A stretch of DNA of 64,000 bases. It comes from a virus. This document shows, piece after piece, positions 1-8,806 of the stretch (positions within the stretch are counted from its first letter, which is position 1; each line of letters opens with the position of its first letter). The stretch covers positions 19,164-83,163 of IMG/VR virus record IMGVR_UViG_3300042731_005935; one strand, 5' to 3'. A model generated the notes under the pieces. That model had not been told where the DNA came from, searched no databases, and saw only the letters and a list, made by a program, of their open reading frames with translations. A program made the translations under genes and the position numbers.

Positions 1-213
1 ATGAAGACCTGTTGTGATTTCGGTCCGGAAGACTTGGTTAAGTTGACTCCTTCTCAAATTCGCGAAATTTACGATGGTTTCAAAAAAGTGAATTCGGATT
101 TTTTATCTTCGTTAAAAGCACTGGGGGTGGCGGAAGCCCTGGTAAATATCAGGGACGTAGCTCTCAATCGCTTTTCAAAAATGCTTGTCACCTTGTTGAA
201 TCAGGACATGTAA
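1..213 (+). CDS. Putative tail assembly chaperone (gpG-like), possibly cut by the window edge
   Basis: A 70-residue, mostly helical protein directly upstream of the tape measure gene, where long-tailed phages place the gpG-type chaperone that coats the tape measure during tail assembly. It begins at base 1, so the true start may lie outside the window. The -1 frame stays open past its stop codon up to the tape measure gene, as in G/GT gene pairs. The assignment rests on position and frame layout, not on a recognised domain. Confidence 0.5.
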   Translation: MKTCCDFGPEDLVKLTPSQIREIYDGFKKVNSDFLSSLKALGVAEALVNIRDVALNRFSKMLVTLLNQDM

Positions 214-365
214 ATGTCTTCCAATACGGCTTTTCATTTTTTCTCCAAGCGTTGAATGAGCATCAAATTATTTCCAACATTCAACGAAAAAACATGGCTA
301 TTGCCATGCGGGTTGCCCGATGGGCGTCTGATAGAGAATGGAAGAAATTCATGAAAAGGAAGTAA
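180..365 (+). CDS. Probable -1 frameshift extension of the tail chaperone (gpGT-like)
   Basis: The frame one base behind the upstream gene has no stop from about base 42 to the TAA at 363-365. Its 3' part reads as a plausible charged helical protein ending in KKFMKRK, two bases before the tape measure ATG. It has no good start codon of its own. Candidate slip sites in the upstream gene are a canonical T TTT TTA heptamer at 99-105 and an A-run at 177-181. The later site preserves more of the upstream protein. Inference from layout; the slip site is unproven. Confidence 0.4.
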   Translation, partial: NACHLVESGHVNVFQYGFSFFLQALNEHQIISNIQRKNMAIAMRVARWASDREWKKFMKRK

Positions 366-366
366 A

Positions 367-3300
367 ATGACCGAACGACTGGATATAATAGTCCGGATTA
401 GAGATGCCGCCCAAGCTGGAGTGCGGTCGGTTAAAAAGGGTCTTGCAGGAATCGGAAGTACTGCTTCAGCAACAACTGGAGCAATCCGTGGAATGTATGG
501 ACAACTTGCAGCCGTCACCGCACTCTTTGCCGGTGGAGCATTTCTTGGCAGCGCCGTCAAAACTTTTACCCAGTTTGATGATGTAATGAGGCAAGCTGGT
601 GCTGTAACAAATGCCACCAAGGGAGAAATGGAGGCGATGACGGAGCAGGCAAAAGAAATGGGTAAGACAACTCGTTTTACTGCTTCCGATGCTGCCAATG
701 GTTTGCGTTTGCTCGGTATGGCGGGGTTTGAAGCCAGTGAATCTACCGCAGCACTTCCTGGAGTACTTAATCTCGCTGCCGCTGGTAGTATTGATCTTGG
801 AACTGCGGCAGATATTGCAACGAATGTCTTGGCTGGCTTTGGTTTAGAAGTGGAGAATTTAGGTCAGGTTAATGATGTTCTGGTTCAAACTTTTACTTCT
901 TCAAACACTACCATCACCGAACTTGGCGAAGCGTTTAAACTTGTTGGCCCAATTGCAAAAGGTGTTGGATCAAATTTTGAAGACTTATTCGCCGCGATTG
1001 GAAAGTTAGGTGATGCAGGTCTGAAAGGAACACTTGCCGGTACAGCATTAAGAGGAGCAATCAACGCCCTATTGAATCCAACCAAAGAAGAAGAGAAATT
1101 AATGGAAGGATTGCAAAAACGTCTTGGCGGAGTTGCTCTAAAAGTCAAAGATGCCGAAGGAAATTTTATTGGCTTTACTTCGATTATCAAGCAATTGGAG
1201 GATGCTGGCTTAAAAGGAGATGAAGCCCTCAAGCTTTTTGGATTGAGGGCTGGGCCAGGTATGGCAGCATTATTAAACCAGGGCTCGGAAGCACTTGCAG
1301 AACTTGAACGTAAAATAAATAATGCTGGTGGAGTAAGTGAAGAAATTGCTGATAAGATGGAGTCAGGAATCGGTGGTGCGGCACGTGAGGCGGCCGCAGC
1401 ATTTGAGGCGGTAAAGATTGCTATCGGAGAAGCATTTTCGGAAGATATTATTAAGGCAATTAGAGGGTTCCGCGATCGGATGCTTGAGGTTATTGATATT
1501 ATCAAGCAATTAAAAAAAGAAGGAACCCTTAAAGCATATGTTGACGCGGTGTCCGCAACATTAAATTTTCTTGGCAGGAGAATTGAAGAAATTACAACCG
1601 GATTTAAGGAACTTACCAAGGTTATAGTTGCGGGAATTGCTGCAATAAATGGAGATTTAGGAATAGCAAAGGAGGCATTAAAAGATATTGGGTCTGATTT
1701 CGATAGACTTCTTGTTAAGAGGGGTTTACTTGAATCACAAACCAAGAGAGAGTCAATGGCAATAAAGGAGCAAATTAATGCCATTCAAAATCAAATTGTT
1801 ATCTCTGAAAAGAAAATAGAGCAGGATAAAGAGGATCTGAACGGTTGGAGGGCCAAAATTGCAGGTTCCAAAGTTTATCAGAAACAACTTGAAAAACACC
1901 AAAGGCAGTTACAATCATTATATGATGAGCTTGACAAACTTAATAAGAAGAAAACACAAATTGATGTTAAATTAAATATTGAACAAATAAAAGAGGAAGG
2001 GGAGTATATTGATTATTGGGCAAGAAGTGTTGGTAAAAAATTAGAAGAAGAGTCAAAGCCAAGCGGTCCGATTGGAACCGGCGGGAAGAAAGTTGCAGAG
2101 ACAATTGCGGAGTCAATTGTTCCTGATTCTCCAACAATGGAAGCATTAATGAAAGCCGGTCTCACCAAACTCACTGCTACACTTCAGACAGAAGCAGCAA
2201 AGATTGAAGGCCAGTATGACCAGAATTTGATTTCTCTTGATGAATATTTCAATCAAAGGCGAACATTGATTGAGAGGAGAATTCAACAGGAACTCGCTCT
2301 CCTTAGAGCCCAGGCGGAATCGGAGACTGATACCGACAAACGTGCCTTAATTAATGCTCAGATATTCGCCAAAGAGCAACAACTCCAAACAGCCTTACTC
2401 CAGTTGGAGAATGAACGCTATGAGGAACAAGATCGATTAAAACAAGATCAACTCCGAAAAGAGGATCAACTCAATAACCTCCGGTTAAAAGCAGAGAAGG
2501 CATTTCAGGATCAAAAGGCTCGGGTTGCTGGTGGTCCTTCGTTTGGTCTTGAAGCTACATTCTTGGAAGAACAAGCAAAACTCCAGCAGCGTCAGAATGC
2601 GGAACTTGCAGCAATCCAAGAATTTTATTCCCAAAAACTCCAATTACTCCGGGAGAATAAAGCTGCCGAAGCTGAAATCGAAGCAGCTTTTCAGGAACAG
2701 AAGGCTTCAATTGAAGAACAACACAGGTTACAACAGAAGGAGAAGATTAGATTAACGCAAGACCAGGAACAACGCCTGGCCGAATATAGACTCAACAATA
2801 TTGCTCAGACAGCGCAAGGAGTCTCCCAAATCTTCACCCAATTGTATCAGTTAACTGGGAAGAAACAGAAAGAATTCTTTTACATTGCCAAAGCGGCAGC
2901 AATCGCAGAGGCAACCATAAATGTAGCACAAGGTGTTACTAAAGCTTTAGCGCAGGGTGGCTTCTTTGGAATTATTACGGGTACTCTTGTCGCAGCCGCA
3001 GGCGCAATTCAGATTGCTACAATTGCAAATCAGAGCCTTGCTGAGGGTGGCCTTGTTGCTGGTAAATCTCCAACGAAATCTTCGGATGATAAATTGATTA
3101 ATGCAACATCTGGAGAATTTATGCAGCCGGTTGATGCAGTGAATTATTATGGTCTCGGTGTTATGGAAGCAATGCGCCGAAAATCAATTCCTAAAGGAAT
3201 CTTTGATGGATTTTCTATGCCTGGGGTTCGATACGGAACGAGCCACTTTGCAGAGGGTGGAGCAGTTAAAGCACAAAACAGTGGTATTGGAGATACCAAG

Positions 3301-3462
3301 AATGATACGAAAAAAGGACAACAAACAAATATTGTAAACGTACTTGATCCGGCTGTGTTTGAGCAGTGGTCAAGCAGTACTCCCGGCCAGCGCAATATTT
3401 TGAATGTATTGTCTCAAAATATCTTCGAAGTCAGGCAGATGGTTTTTGATAACCAAAGTTAA
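367..3462 (+). CDS. Tail tape measure protein (TP901 type)
   Basis: A 1031-residue protein that would set tail length inside the tail tube. Residues ~70-300 contain the TP901 core, with motifs such as FDDVMRQAGAVT, TRFTASDAANGLRLLGMAG and LRGAINALLNP. Two long coiled-coil blocks follow (~450-560 and ~610-830, rich in Q, E, K and L). A hydrophobic Ala/Gly segment lies near 860-900, and the C-terminus has an AEGG/ATSGEF region typical of tape measure ends. An AAGGA-type ribosome site precedes the ATG. It is followed 10 bases later by a tail protein gene. Confidence 0.9.
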   Translation: MTERLDIIVRIRDAAQAGVRSVKKGLAGIGSTASATTGAIRGMYGQLAAVTALFAGGAFLGSAVKTFTQFDDVMRQAGAVTNATKGEMEAMTEQAKEMGKTTRFTASDAANGLRLLGMAGFEASESTAALPGVLNLAAAGSIDLGTAADIATNVLAGFGLEVENLGQVNDVLVQTFTSSNTTITELGEAFKLVGPIAKGVGSNFEDLFAAIGKLGDAGLKGTLAGTALRGAINALLNPTKEEEKLMEGLQKRLGGVALKVKDAEGNFIGFTSIIKQLEDAGLKGDEALKLFGLRAGPGMAALLNQGSEALAELERKINNAGGVSEEIADKMESGIGGAAREAAAAFEAVKIAIGEAFSEDIIKAIRGFRDRMLEVIDIIKQLKKEGTLKAYVDAVSATLNFLGRRIEEITTGFKELTKVIVAGIAAINGDLGIAKEALKDIGSDFDRLLVKRGLLESQTKRESMAIKEQINAIQNQIVISEKKIEQDKEDLNGWRAKIAGSKVYQKQLEKHQRQLQSLYDELDKLNKKKTQIDVKLNIEQIKEEGEYIDYWARSVGKKLEEESKPSGPIGTGGKKVAETIAESIVPDSPTMEALMKAGLTKLTATLQTEAAKIEGQYDQNLISLDEYFNQRRTLIERRIQQELALLRAQAESETDTDKRALINAQIFAKEQQLQTALLQLENERYEEQDRLKQDQLRKEDQLNNLRLKAEKAFQDQKARVAGGPSFGLEATFLEEQAKLQQRQNAELAAIQEFYSQKLQLLRENKAAEAEIEAAFQEQKASIEEQHRLQQKEKIRLTQDQEQRLAEYRLNNIAQTAQGVSQIFTQLYQLTGKKQKEFFYIAKAAAIAEATINVAQGVTKALAQGGFFGIITGTLVAAAGAIQIATIANQSLAEGGLVAGKSPTKSSDDKLINATSGEFMQPVDAVNYYGLGVMEAMRRKSIPKGIFDGFSMPGVRYGTSHFAEGGAVKAQNSGIGDTKNDTKKGQQTNIVNVLDPAVFEQWSSSTPGQRNILNVLSQNIFEVRQMVFDNQS

Positions 3463-3472
3463 GGAGTAAATT

Positions 3473-4786
3473 ATGCCTTTAAATGGAGCAATTCAGACAG
3501 GAACAGTCACCAGTTTCTCCGGTGCAAACGGACTTTTGCAGGCTTTGTTGGATTTTGTGGCTGGAACAAAAGTAACAGGAGCAACAACGACTGGTTCTGG
3601 CTCAGGACCATACACGGCAACCTTGACCACTACTGTTGGTTTAGGATCTGTTATCATCAATTATACAGTTGGCGGGATAGATTTCGAGGCACAAGATGAT
3701 GGTGCGAACGGCTTAAATGATGCAACAGATGGATATATCTCTTCAGGATCGATTGATTATGGAACCGGAGCGTTTACAGTAACTTTTACCACAACACCAG
3801 ATGCAAATCCAACAATTGATTATGTACACGGAGATGATGGTCAGGACTGGGAAATTAAATATCAACGTAATACGAGAGATAGCGATAAGTTAACACCAGA
3901 GGAGCCATTCGGAAGTGATTGTGAGGAGGTTATTCTACACAACCGTGGACTATCTGGTGCTGAGAATGTTCTGATTGGTATCCGTGAATGGAAGTATGTT
4001 GCTGGCGCTGCATATGGTTGGGATCTTACTGGCTATCAGGCATACACGGATGGGATGTATTGGGGAAAGACAATCATTGATGATTTGTCTCTTGATTATG
4101 ATTCATTATGGGATCATTTTGATGATACTCCAATCCTCCCGCTCATTGATGATACAATGTACTACTGGTTTTATAGTAACCGTCAGCGCATAGTTGTTAT
4201 AGTAAAAGTACAGAGCAATTATGAATGTTGTTACATGGGTTTCGCAAACCGCTTCGGGAATCCAGAAGATTATCCATATCCGCTTGTTATTAAGGGTTGT
4301 GGATATGGTAATATCAACAACACAAGTACTTCACAAAGTAACCATTCATATATACCGTATGGACCATCTAATGGAACAGAAATGCTCCATAATGTTCTTC
4401 CTAACAATGCTTGGAGTATAAACTGGGGAACAGGATCGACCTACTTTGCAACATGGCTGTTCCCAACGGCGAATTGGGCAGATACAGGACAGATGTACGA
4501 GGCTCCGGCTAAGAAGGAAGTAATGATGACTCCTGTTATTGGTATGAATGCGCTAATAAATGCTGGACTTTGGGAACTGGATGGAGTATATCATGTTTCC
4601 GGTATCGGTGTCCAATCCGAAGACTACATTCGGGCGCATGATGGAATAAAGTACCGGGCTTTTCAGGATATTGCCAGAATAGAATACGACGATTGGATGG
4701 GTGTGGCAGAAATAGAATTTACTACCACAAGCACTTCTACAACCACAACAACTACTACATCAAGTACCACAACAACTACAGTATAG
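3473..4786 (+). CDS. Virion/tail protein with Thr-rich C-terminal tail
   Basis: A 437-residue protein with a Gly/Thr-rich beta-type N-terminus and many aromatic residues, typical of phage tail surface proteins; no named family recognised. The last ~25 residues are almost only Thr and Ser. The final 34 bases of this tract, including the stop and part of the next ribosome site, are identical to the end of the tip protein gene at 11374. AAGGAG precedes the start. Probably a surface-exposed tail component; the Thr tract may be a glycosylation substrate (inference). Confidence 0.6.
   Translation: MPLNGAIQTGTVTSFSGANGLLQALLDFVAGTKVTGATTTGSGSGPYTATLTTTVGLGSVIINYTVGGIDFEAQDDGANGLNDATDGYISSGSIDYGTGAFTVTFTTTPDANPTIDYVHGDDGQDWEIKYQRNTRDSDKLTPEEPFGSDCEEVILHNRGLSGAENVLIGIREWKYVAGAAYGWDLTGYQAYTDGMYWGKTIIDDLSLDYDSLWDHFDDTPILPLIDDTMYYWFYSNRQRIVVIVKVQSNYECCYMGFANRFGNPEDYPYPLVIKGCGYGNINNTSTSQSNHSYIPYGPSNGTEMLHNVLPNNAWSINWGTGSTYFATWLFPTANWADTGQMYEAPAKKEVMMTPVIGMNALINAGLWELDGVYHVSGIGVQSEDYIRAHDGIKYRAFQDIARIEYDDWMGVAEIEFTTTSTSTTTTTTTSSTTTTTV
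4719..4782 (+). repeat. ACN-codon repeat encoding a Thr/Ser tail
   Basis: Run of ACA/ACC/ACT codons with a few Ser codons at the 3' end of the tail gene. Bases 4757-4790 match 11345-11378 exactly (34 bases). Confidence 0.85.
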
Positions 4787-4798
4787 GAGAAGCGAGTC

Positions 4799-5740
4799 AT
4801 GCCGTATGTACTTTCAGAATCAATACACTATAATCCGACTGATACAAAAGAAGCTATTGACTACATACGCCAGTTTGCCTTATCCGTTGGGTGGACCGTA
4901 GATACATGGGTTACCGGAGAGCCGACGCAATTACAATTGTGGTCTCCTGGTTATGTTGCACAAGAACTTTGCTACCGAATCCAGGTAGTGGATGTTGATG
5001 CTCAGGAGCAAACATTATCATTGAAGGGGGTTGTGCCCGGGTATCGTTCAACAAGTTTTTCAGTTACAGACTCAGTATCTACCTGGGGTGGTAACAGTAC
5101 ATCATATTACAACACCTCTCTTACAGCCTCTTTTTTTGATGCGTTATATTTGTATGGTAATAAGCATTTTATTTGCGCTATTTTCCATGTAGATCCGATT
5201 GCTGTGATTACTCTTCAGATTGGTTCATGGGATCTTTATCCAAGTTGGTGGTATTATAGCCCTGGTATAAACTTTGTATACAACCCACAGGATAATTGGG
5301 GGTCTTCCTCTACATATAAATGGTATAATATGACAAGTAATCCGACTCGTTGGGCACCACCAATGTCCCAGAGATGGTCTATTTCGTTAGGGTCCAATGT
5401 GTGGTATGAAGGAGCAAAGAGAGGATCATCAGATTATGCTTGTAACTACAGGCCAGCAGCCGATATTTCTCTTGGTTTAGAAGCAGGAGAATTTAATCGA
5501 GCGAAAGGAATCTTAACCTATAATAGTTATACAGCAAAGAGGATGGCTTTTCAATCATCCTTCTTTGTTAGAAACCCATCACTTGGTATTTGGTACCCAG
5601 TTGGTGTTAGTCCATTTGCATGGATAAATGGTAGGAACCTGACTATTGGAGAAGTAGTTAAGTTTGGAGCAGATGAATACAGATGCTTCCCAGGGGTATT
5701 CAGTACTTATGAACACTGGCAAGCGTATAGGATTGCATAA
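4799..5740 (+). CDS. Putative tail structural protein
   Basis: A 313-residue protein rich in Trp, Tyr and Ser, without signal peptide or membrane segment. Its composition resembles the preceding gene product (many W/Y in short beta-like strands), but no conserved family is recognised. It lies 12 bases after the previous stop. Its TAA overlaps the next ATG (TAATG), which implies coupled translation within the tail operon. Confidence 0.55.
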   Translation: MPYVLSESIHYNPTDTKEAIDYIRQFALSVGWTVDTWVTGEPTQLQLWSPGYVAQELCYRIQVVDVDAQEQTLSLKGVVPGYRSTSFSVTDSVSTWGGNSTSYYNTSLTASFFDALYLYGNKHFICAIFHVDPIAVITLQIGSWDLYPSWWYYSPGINFVYNPQDNWGSSSTYKWYNMTSNPTRWAPPMSQRWSISLGSNVWYEGAKRGSSDYACNYRPAADISLGLEAGEFNRAKGILTYNSYTAKRMAFQSSFFVRNPSLGIWYPVGVSPFAWINGRNLTIGEVVKFGADEYRCFPGVFSTYEHWQAYRIA

Positions 5741-6840
5741 TGGCAAATGATGGAGCTATAAACTCAATAATCAATGGGATTGAACGCACTATTGTTCGGA
5801 AGAATTATGAGCAGCAGTATGCTGATAGAACACCTGTGCTTCAAAATCCAATTGTTAATAAGATCTGTGCCGTGTATACAACAATAGGAGAATCTGAGAA
5901 GAGAAGACAAACTCCTGTCATAACACCAGCTCAGGACAATCATGCTGGGCTATTTTCTACAGACCCTGGCGGAGGCTTTTTCTTTGAGAGGGTTTGGGTA
6001 GAACCCTTGCTTTTTGCTTTACAATTTATTACAGAAGATAACGAATATGAAATCAAGATCTGGAACGCATACCGTTCAAAGAATGTTCAAACCACTTCTG
6101 TTATCGTTCTAAATCAGGAAGGTACTAATTTAACATATCCTACACTTCCTGATACAATTAATATTTTTGGTGATACAATTTACACACTTGACGTCTATGG
6201 AGATGGACCACCGCTACAGGACACTTCTTATACCCTTACTATTGACGGTGAGGAATATGTAATTGAAATAACTGGCATTCGGATCATTCCATTTGATCTT
6301 GATCCGAATTGGGATGAAAATTTGCAATTTACATATGATTTTGCTACAACCATCTGGTCAAATGATAGATTCACGGAACAACGGAGACCTTTGAGCCGAG
6401 AAAGTTGGTTTACAATGGTTGCATCTTTTGACGCTTCTGGTGCCCGTAATCGGAAGGTGATGAATCTTCTTGGATATGGAAAAGATAAAGTATTTGGTAT
6501 TCCAGTCTTTACAGAGAAGATGACGCCAGTGTCAGCGGCGGCTGAATCTTCAACTATAATAGTAAATGAAGATTTTACATACTTCTACAATTTAAAGAGT
6601 CGGGCTGGATATATTATCATTGTTGATCATAATGTAGGGCAAGCGGAGATTAAAGTGATATCGAGCCTAACAGGAACAAACCAGATTGACCTAACCCAGC
6701 CGATCTCCGCAACATTTGATTTGAAGTATACATATATATATCCATGCATGTTTGTTATCATTAATTCATTTTCAGGCAATAATATTACGGATGATTTTGA
6801 TAATGTGAAGATAAACTTTAAGGAGTTTAAAAGTGGTTGA
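5740..6840 (+). CDS. Putative tail tip/hub adaptor protein
   Basis: A 366-residue protein between the tape measure and the DUF2163-like gene. Around residues 205-260 it has a pattern (QRRPLSRESWF, then a stretch leading to VFGIPVF) that resembles hub/adaptor proteins in gene-transfer-agent-like tails, which carry ExR...PR and a later 'P-W/F' element. The start overlaps the previous stop and the end overlaps the next gene by 8 bases. Function inferred from position and this faint pattern. Confidence 0.5.
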   Translation: MANDGAINSIINGIERTIVRKNYEQQYADRTPVLQNPIVNKICAVYTTIGESEKRRQTPVITPAQDNHAGLFSTDPGGGFFFERVWVEPLLFALQFITEDNEYEIKIWNAYRSKNVQTTSVIVLNQEGTNLTYPTLPDTINIFGDTIYTLDVYGDGPPLQDTSYTLTIDGEEYVIEITGIRIIPFDLDPNWDENLQFTYDFATTIWSNDRFTEQRRPLSRESWFTMVASFDASGARNRKVMNLLGYGKDKVFGIPVFTEKMTPVSAAAESSTIIVNEDFTYFYNLKSRAGYIIIVDHNVGQAEIKVISSLTGTNQIDLTQPISATFDLKYTYIYPCMFVIINSFSGNNITDDFDNVKINFKEFKSG

Positions 6841-7471
6841 TAGTCTTCTTGACATCGGTGGTGAACCTGAATTCCCACTATCCATTGATTGGAGTAGCCA
6901 GCCTAGTTATAATTTTCAAATCAGCAGGTACCTATTCGAAGGGCGCGGAACAGCATCTAAGATTGAGGAGAAAAACCCGGAGACACCAATTAGCTTTGAA
7001 GCAAAGTTTTATGTTGGGGACCGTGAGACTGAATATGCTTTTCTGGACTTTATTCATACAACTGTTGGAAGAACAAACCGCTTTTGGCTTAGATATCCAA
7101 AACAGTCGTTTATCCCAACGGAAGGACTTTCAAACGGTTCTATGATTTTAAAGGTTGAACCAAATAATTTTGATCTATTTCACGTTGGACATGAACGGAT
7201 ATATATCCAAACAATTTATGGGGATACAATAACAAGGCATGTTAGTAATGCGACTTATGATGCAACATTTGATGAAATAAGTCTCCAGTTGCTAACTGCA
7301 ATTGATAGAGATATCTCCTTGGATGAATTCTTAATAATTGGGAGATACTTGCTTGTAAGGTTTGATCACGATGACTTTAACATAAATGTTTTAACTGAGG
7401 ATAAATTTGACTTCTCATTAAAGTTTATTGAATTAATAAGAGATTATTCGGATCTTGCGGCTAATCCATAG
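6833..7471 (+). CDS. Putative tail hub protein (DUF2460-like position)
   Basis: A 212-residue protein whose middle (FLDFIHTTVGRTNRFWLRYP) resembles the 'dFf....G....FW' core of DUF2460-like hub proteins. Those lie just before DUF2163 and an NlpC/P60 peptidase in gene-transfer-agent and many siphophage tails, and the order here is the same. A PNNFDLF/RHV segment follows. Family membership is a weak resemblance; the tail-hub role is supported mainly by gene order. Confidence 0.5.
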   Translation: MVDSLLDIGGEPEFPLSIDWSSQPSYNFQISRYLFEGRGTASKIEEKNPETPISFEAKFYVGDRETEYAFLDFIHTTVGRTNRFWLRYPKQSFIPTEGLSNGSMILKVEPNNFDLFHVGHERIYIQTIYGDTITRHVSNATYDATFDEISLQLLTAIDRDISLDEFLIIGRYLLVRFDHDDFNINVLTEDKFDFSLKFIELIRDYSDLAANP

Positions 7472-7480
7472 GAGTAGAAA

Positions 7481-8290
7481 ATGGCAGAGTATGAAGAAAA
7501 TTTAGAAGCTGTACAACAATCTCCAGTACCTGAGTTTTTTCTATTCAATGCGTCAGGAACCGTTGAAAGATATACATCATACTCCTCTTCTCTTACGTTC
7601 CTTGGACAGTATTGGGCGGCTGCATCTATAACCCGTGGTGGTATTAAGCAAGATTTAAACTTTGGTGTGACAACACTTAACATTACTACTCCGATCACGC
7701 CAAATATTGCAAAGTACATCCCGAATCAGCCGGTTGAACCGGTAGATGTGACAATCTACCGTAGCCATATTGATTACCTTGACCAGTATGATATTTTTTT
7801 CAGAGGTAAGGTTAAATATGTTCAGTTGAAAGGGAAACTGGCATCGGCTCAATGTGAGGCAAAGAATAAGTATATGGCAACGAAGATTCCAAATATTATC
7901 TACCAGTCAAATTGTAACCATGATATATATGATGATGGATGCGGAGTTGACGAATTTGCATACCGTCGAACTGCGAACGTATCAAATATTGTTGGTAGTA
8001 AATTGTATTTCTCCTTCACAGATGGTGGTAGCCCTGTCTCCACCGGATACTTCACAGGTGGAAAAGTTAAATATGGCAATGATCTCCGGTTCATAACCTA
8101 TGCAACTAATACATATCTTGATCTCCATATTCCGTTTGATAGTAAAGTTGCAATTGGTACAGAAGTTTATATATATCCTGGTTGTGATGGCAATCCTGCC
8201 ACATGCGTTGGAAGATATAACAATTTGAATAACTTCTTGGGAATGCCATATATTCCTGAGACAAACCCGGTAATCTGGGGGTTTAAATAA
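7481..8290 (+). CDS. Tail hub protein, DUF2163/BR0599-like
   Basis: A 269-residue protein carrying the diagnostic C-terminal motif NCNHDIYDDGCGVDEFAYR (~residues 145-163), matching the 'C..-lyg..CGvd...y' signature of the DUF2163/phage BR0599 family. A second Cys pair (CDGNPATC) follows, as usual for the family. These proteins sit at the tail hub next to an NlpC/P60 cell-wall peptidase, encoded immediately downstream with overlapping TAATG. Good match in motif and neighbourhood. Confidence 0.75.
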   Translation: MAEYEENLEAVQQSPVPEFFLFNASGTVERYTSYSSSLTFLGQYWAAASITRGGIKQDLNFGVTTLNITTPITPNIAKYIPNQPVEPVDVTIYRSHIDYLDQYDIFFRGKVKYVQLKGKLASAQCEAKNKYMATKIPNIIYQSNCNHDIYDDGCGVDEFAYRRTANVSNIVGSKLYFSFTDGGSPVSTGYFTGGKVKYGNDLRFITYATNTYLDLHIPFDSKVAIGTEVYIYPGCDGNPATCVGRYNNLNNFLGMPYIPETNPVIWGFK

Positions 8291-8805
8291 TGTGGACGCC
8301 TTATTTTAATGATGATGCCATCTGGAAGAAGTATAGGGATGAAGTATTGTCCTGGGAAGGTACGCCGTATAAGCATTTGAAAATGGTAAAGGGAAGGGGA
8401 GCCGATTGTACAATGTTTATTGGGGCTCAATGGTTGTATATGGGTATCCTTAAGCAGGTGGAGTATGACTACTATCCGAAGGACTGGTACATCCATAAAC
8501 CAACAGAGTTCGTCATTCAACAATTACACTACCATTGGCAGAATTACTCAGCACCGGGTTTTGACATTTTGAAGATAGACACCCGTTATGAGAAAGACTT
8601 CATAAGAGGAGATGTGCTTTGTTTTGCTCTATCTACAACCGGAGTGACGAACCATGCAACAATTTGGTTTGGGTATTTTGATGAGACGAGGCAGCGCCGG
8701 CAAATGTATAATTCAATAAATGGTCATGGAGTCTGCAGAATGACATATGGTAGTTTTTGGAGAGATAAACTGACAACTATTTTCAGGGTGATGAGGGACG
8801 TATAA
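8290..8805 (+). CDS. Tail-associated NlpC/P60-type peptidase
   Basis: A 171-residue cell-wall hydrolase-like protein. Residues 18-38 show WEGTPYKHLK and GRGADCTMF, where the Cys is the expected NlpC/P60 nucleophile after the 'G-T-P-Y' element. NHATIWFG near residue 122 supplies the catalytic His. In gene-transfer-agent-like tails this enzyme (TIGR02219 type) lies between DUF2163 and the tip protein, exactly as here. It probably opens peptidoglycan locally during DNA entry. Confidence 0.75.
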   Translation: MWTPYFNDDAIWKKYRDEVLSWEGTPYKHLKMVKGRGADCTMFIGAQWLYMGILKQVEYDYYPKDWYIHKPTEFVIQQLHYHWQNYSAPGFDILKIDTRYEKDFIRGDVLCFALSTTGVTNHATIWFGYFDETRQRRQMYNSINGHGVCRMTYGSFWRDKLTTIFRVMRDV

Positions 8806-8806
8806 G

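Noticed and set aside
885-1784. Long minus-strand frame inside the tape measure gene
   Set aside because: No conserved features; lies entirely within a well-supported gene and has shadow-type composition.
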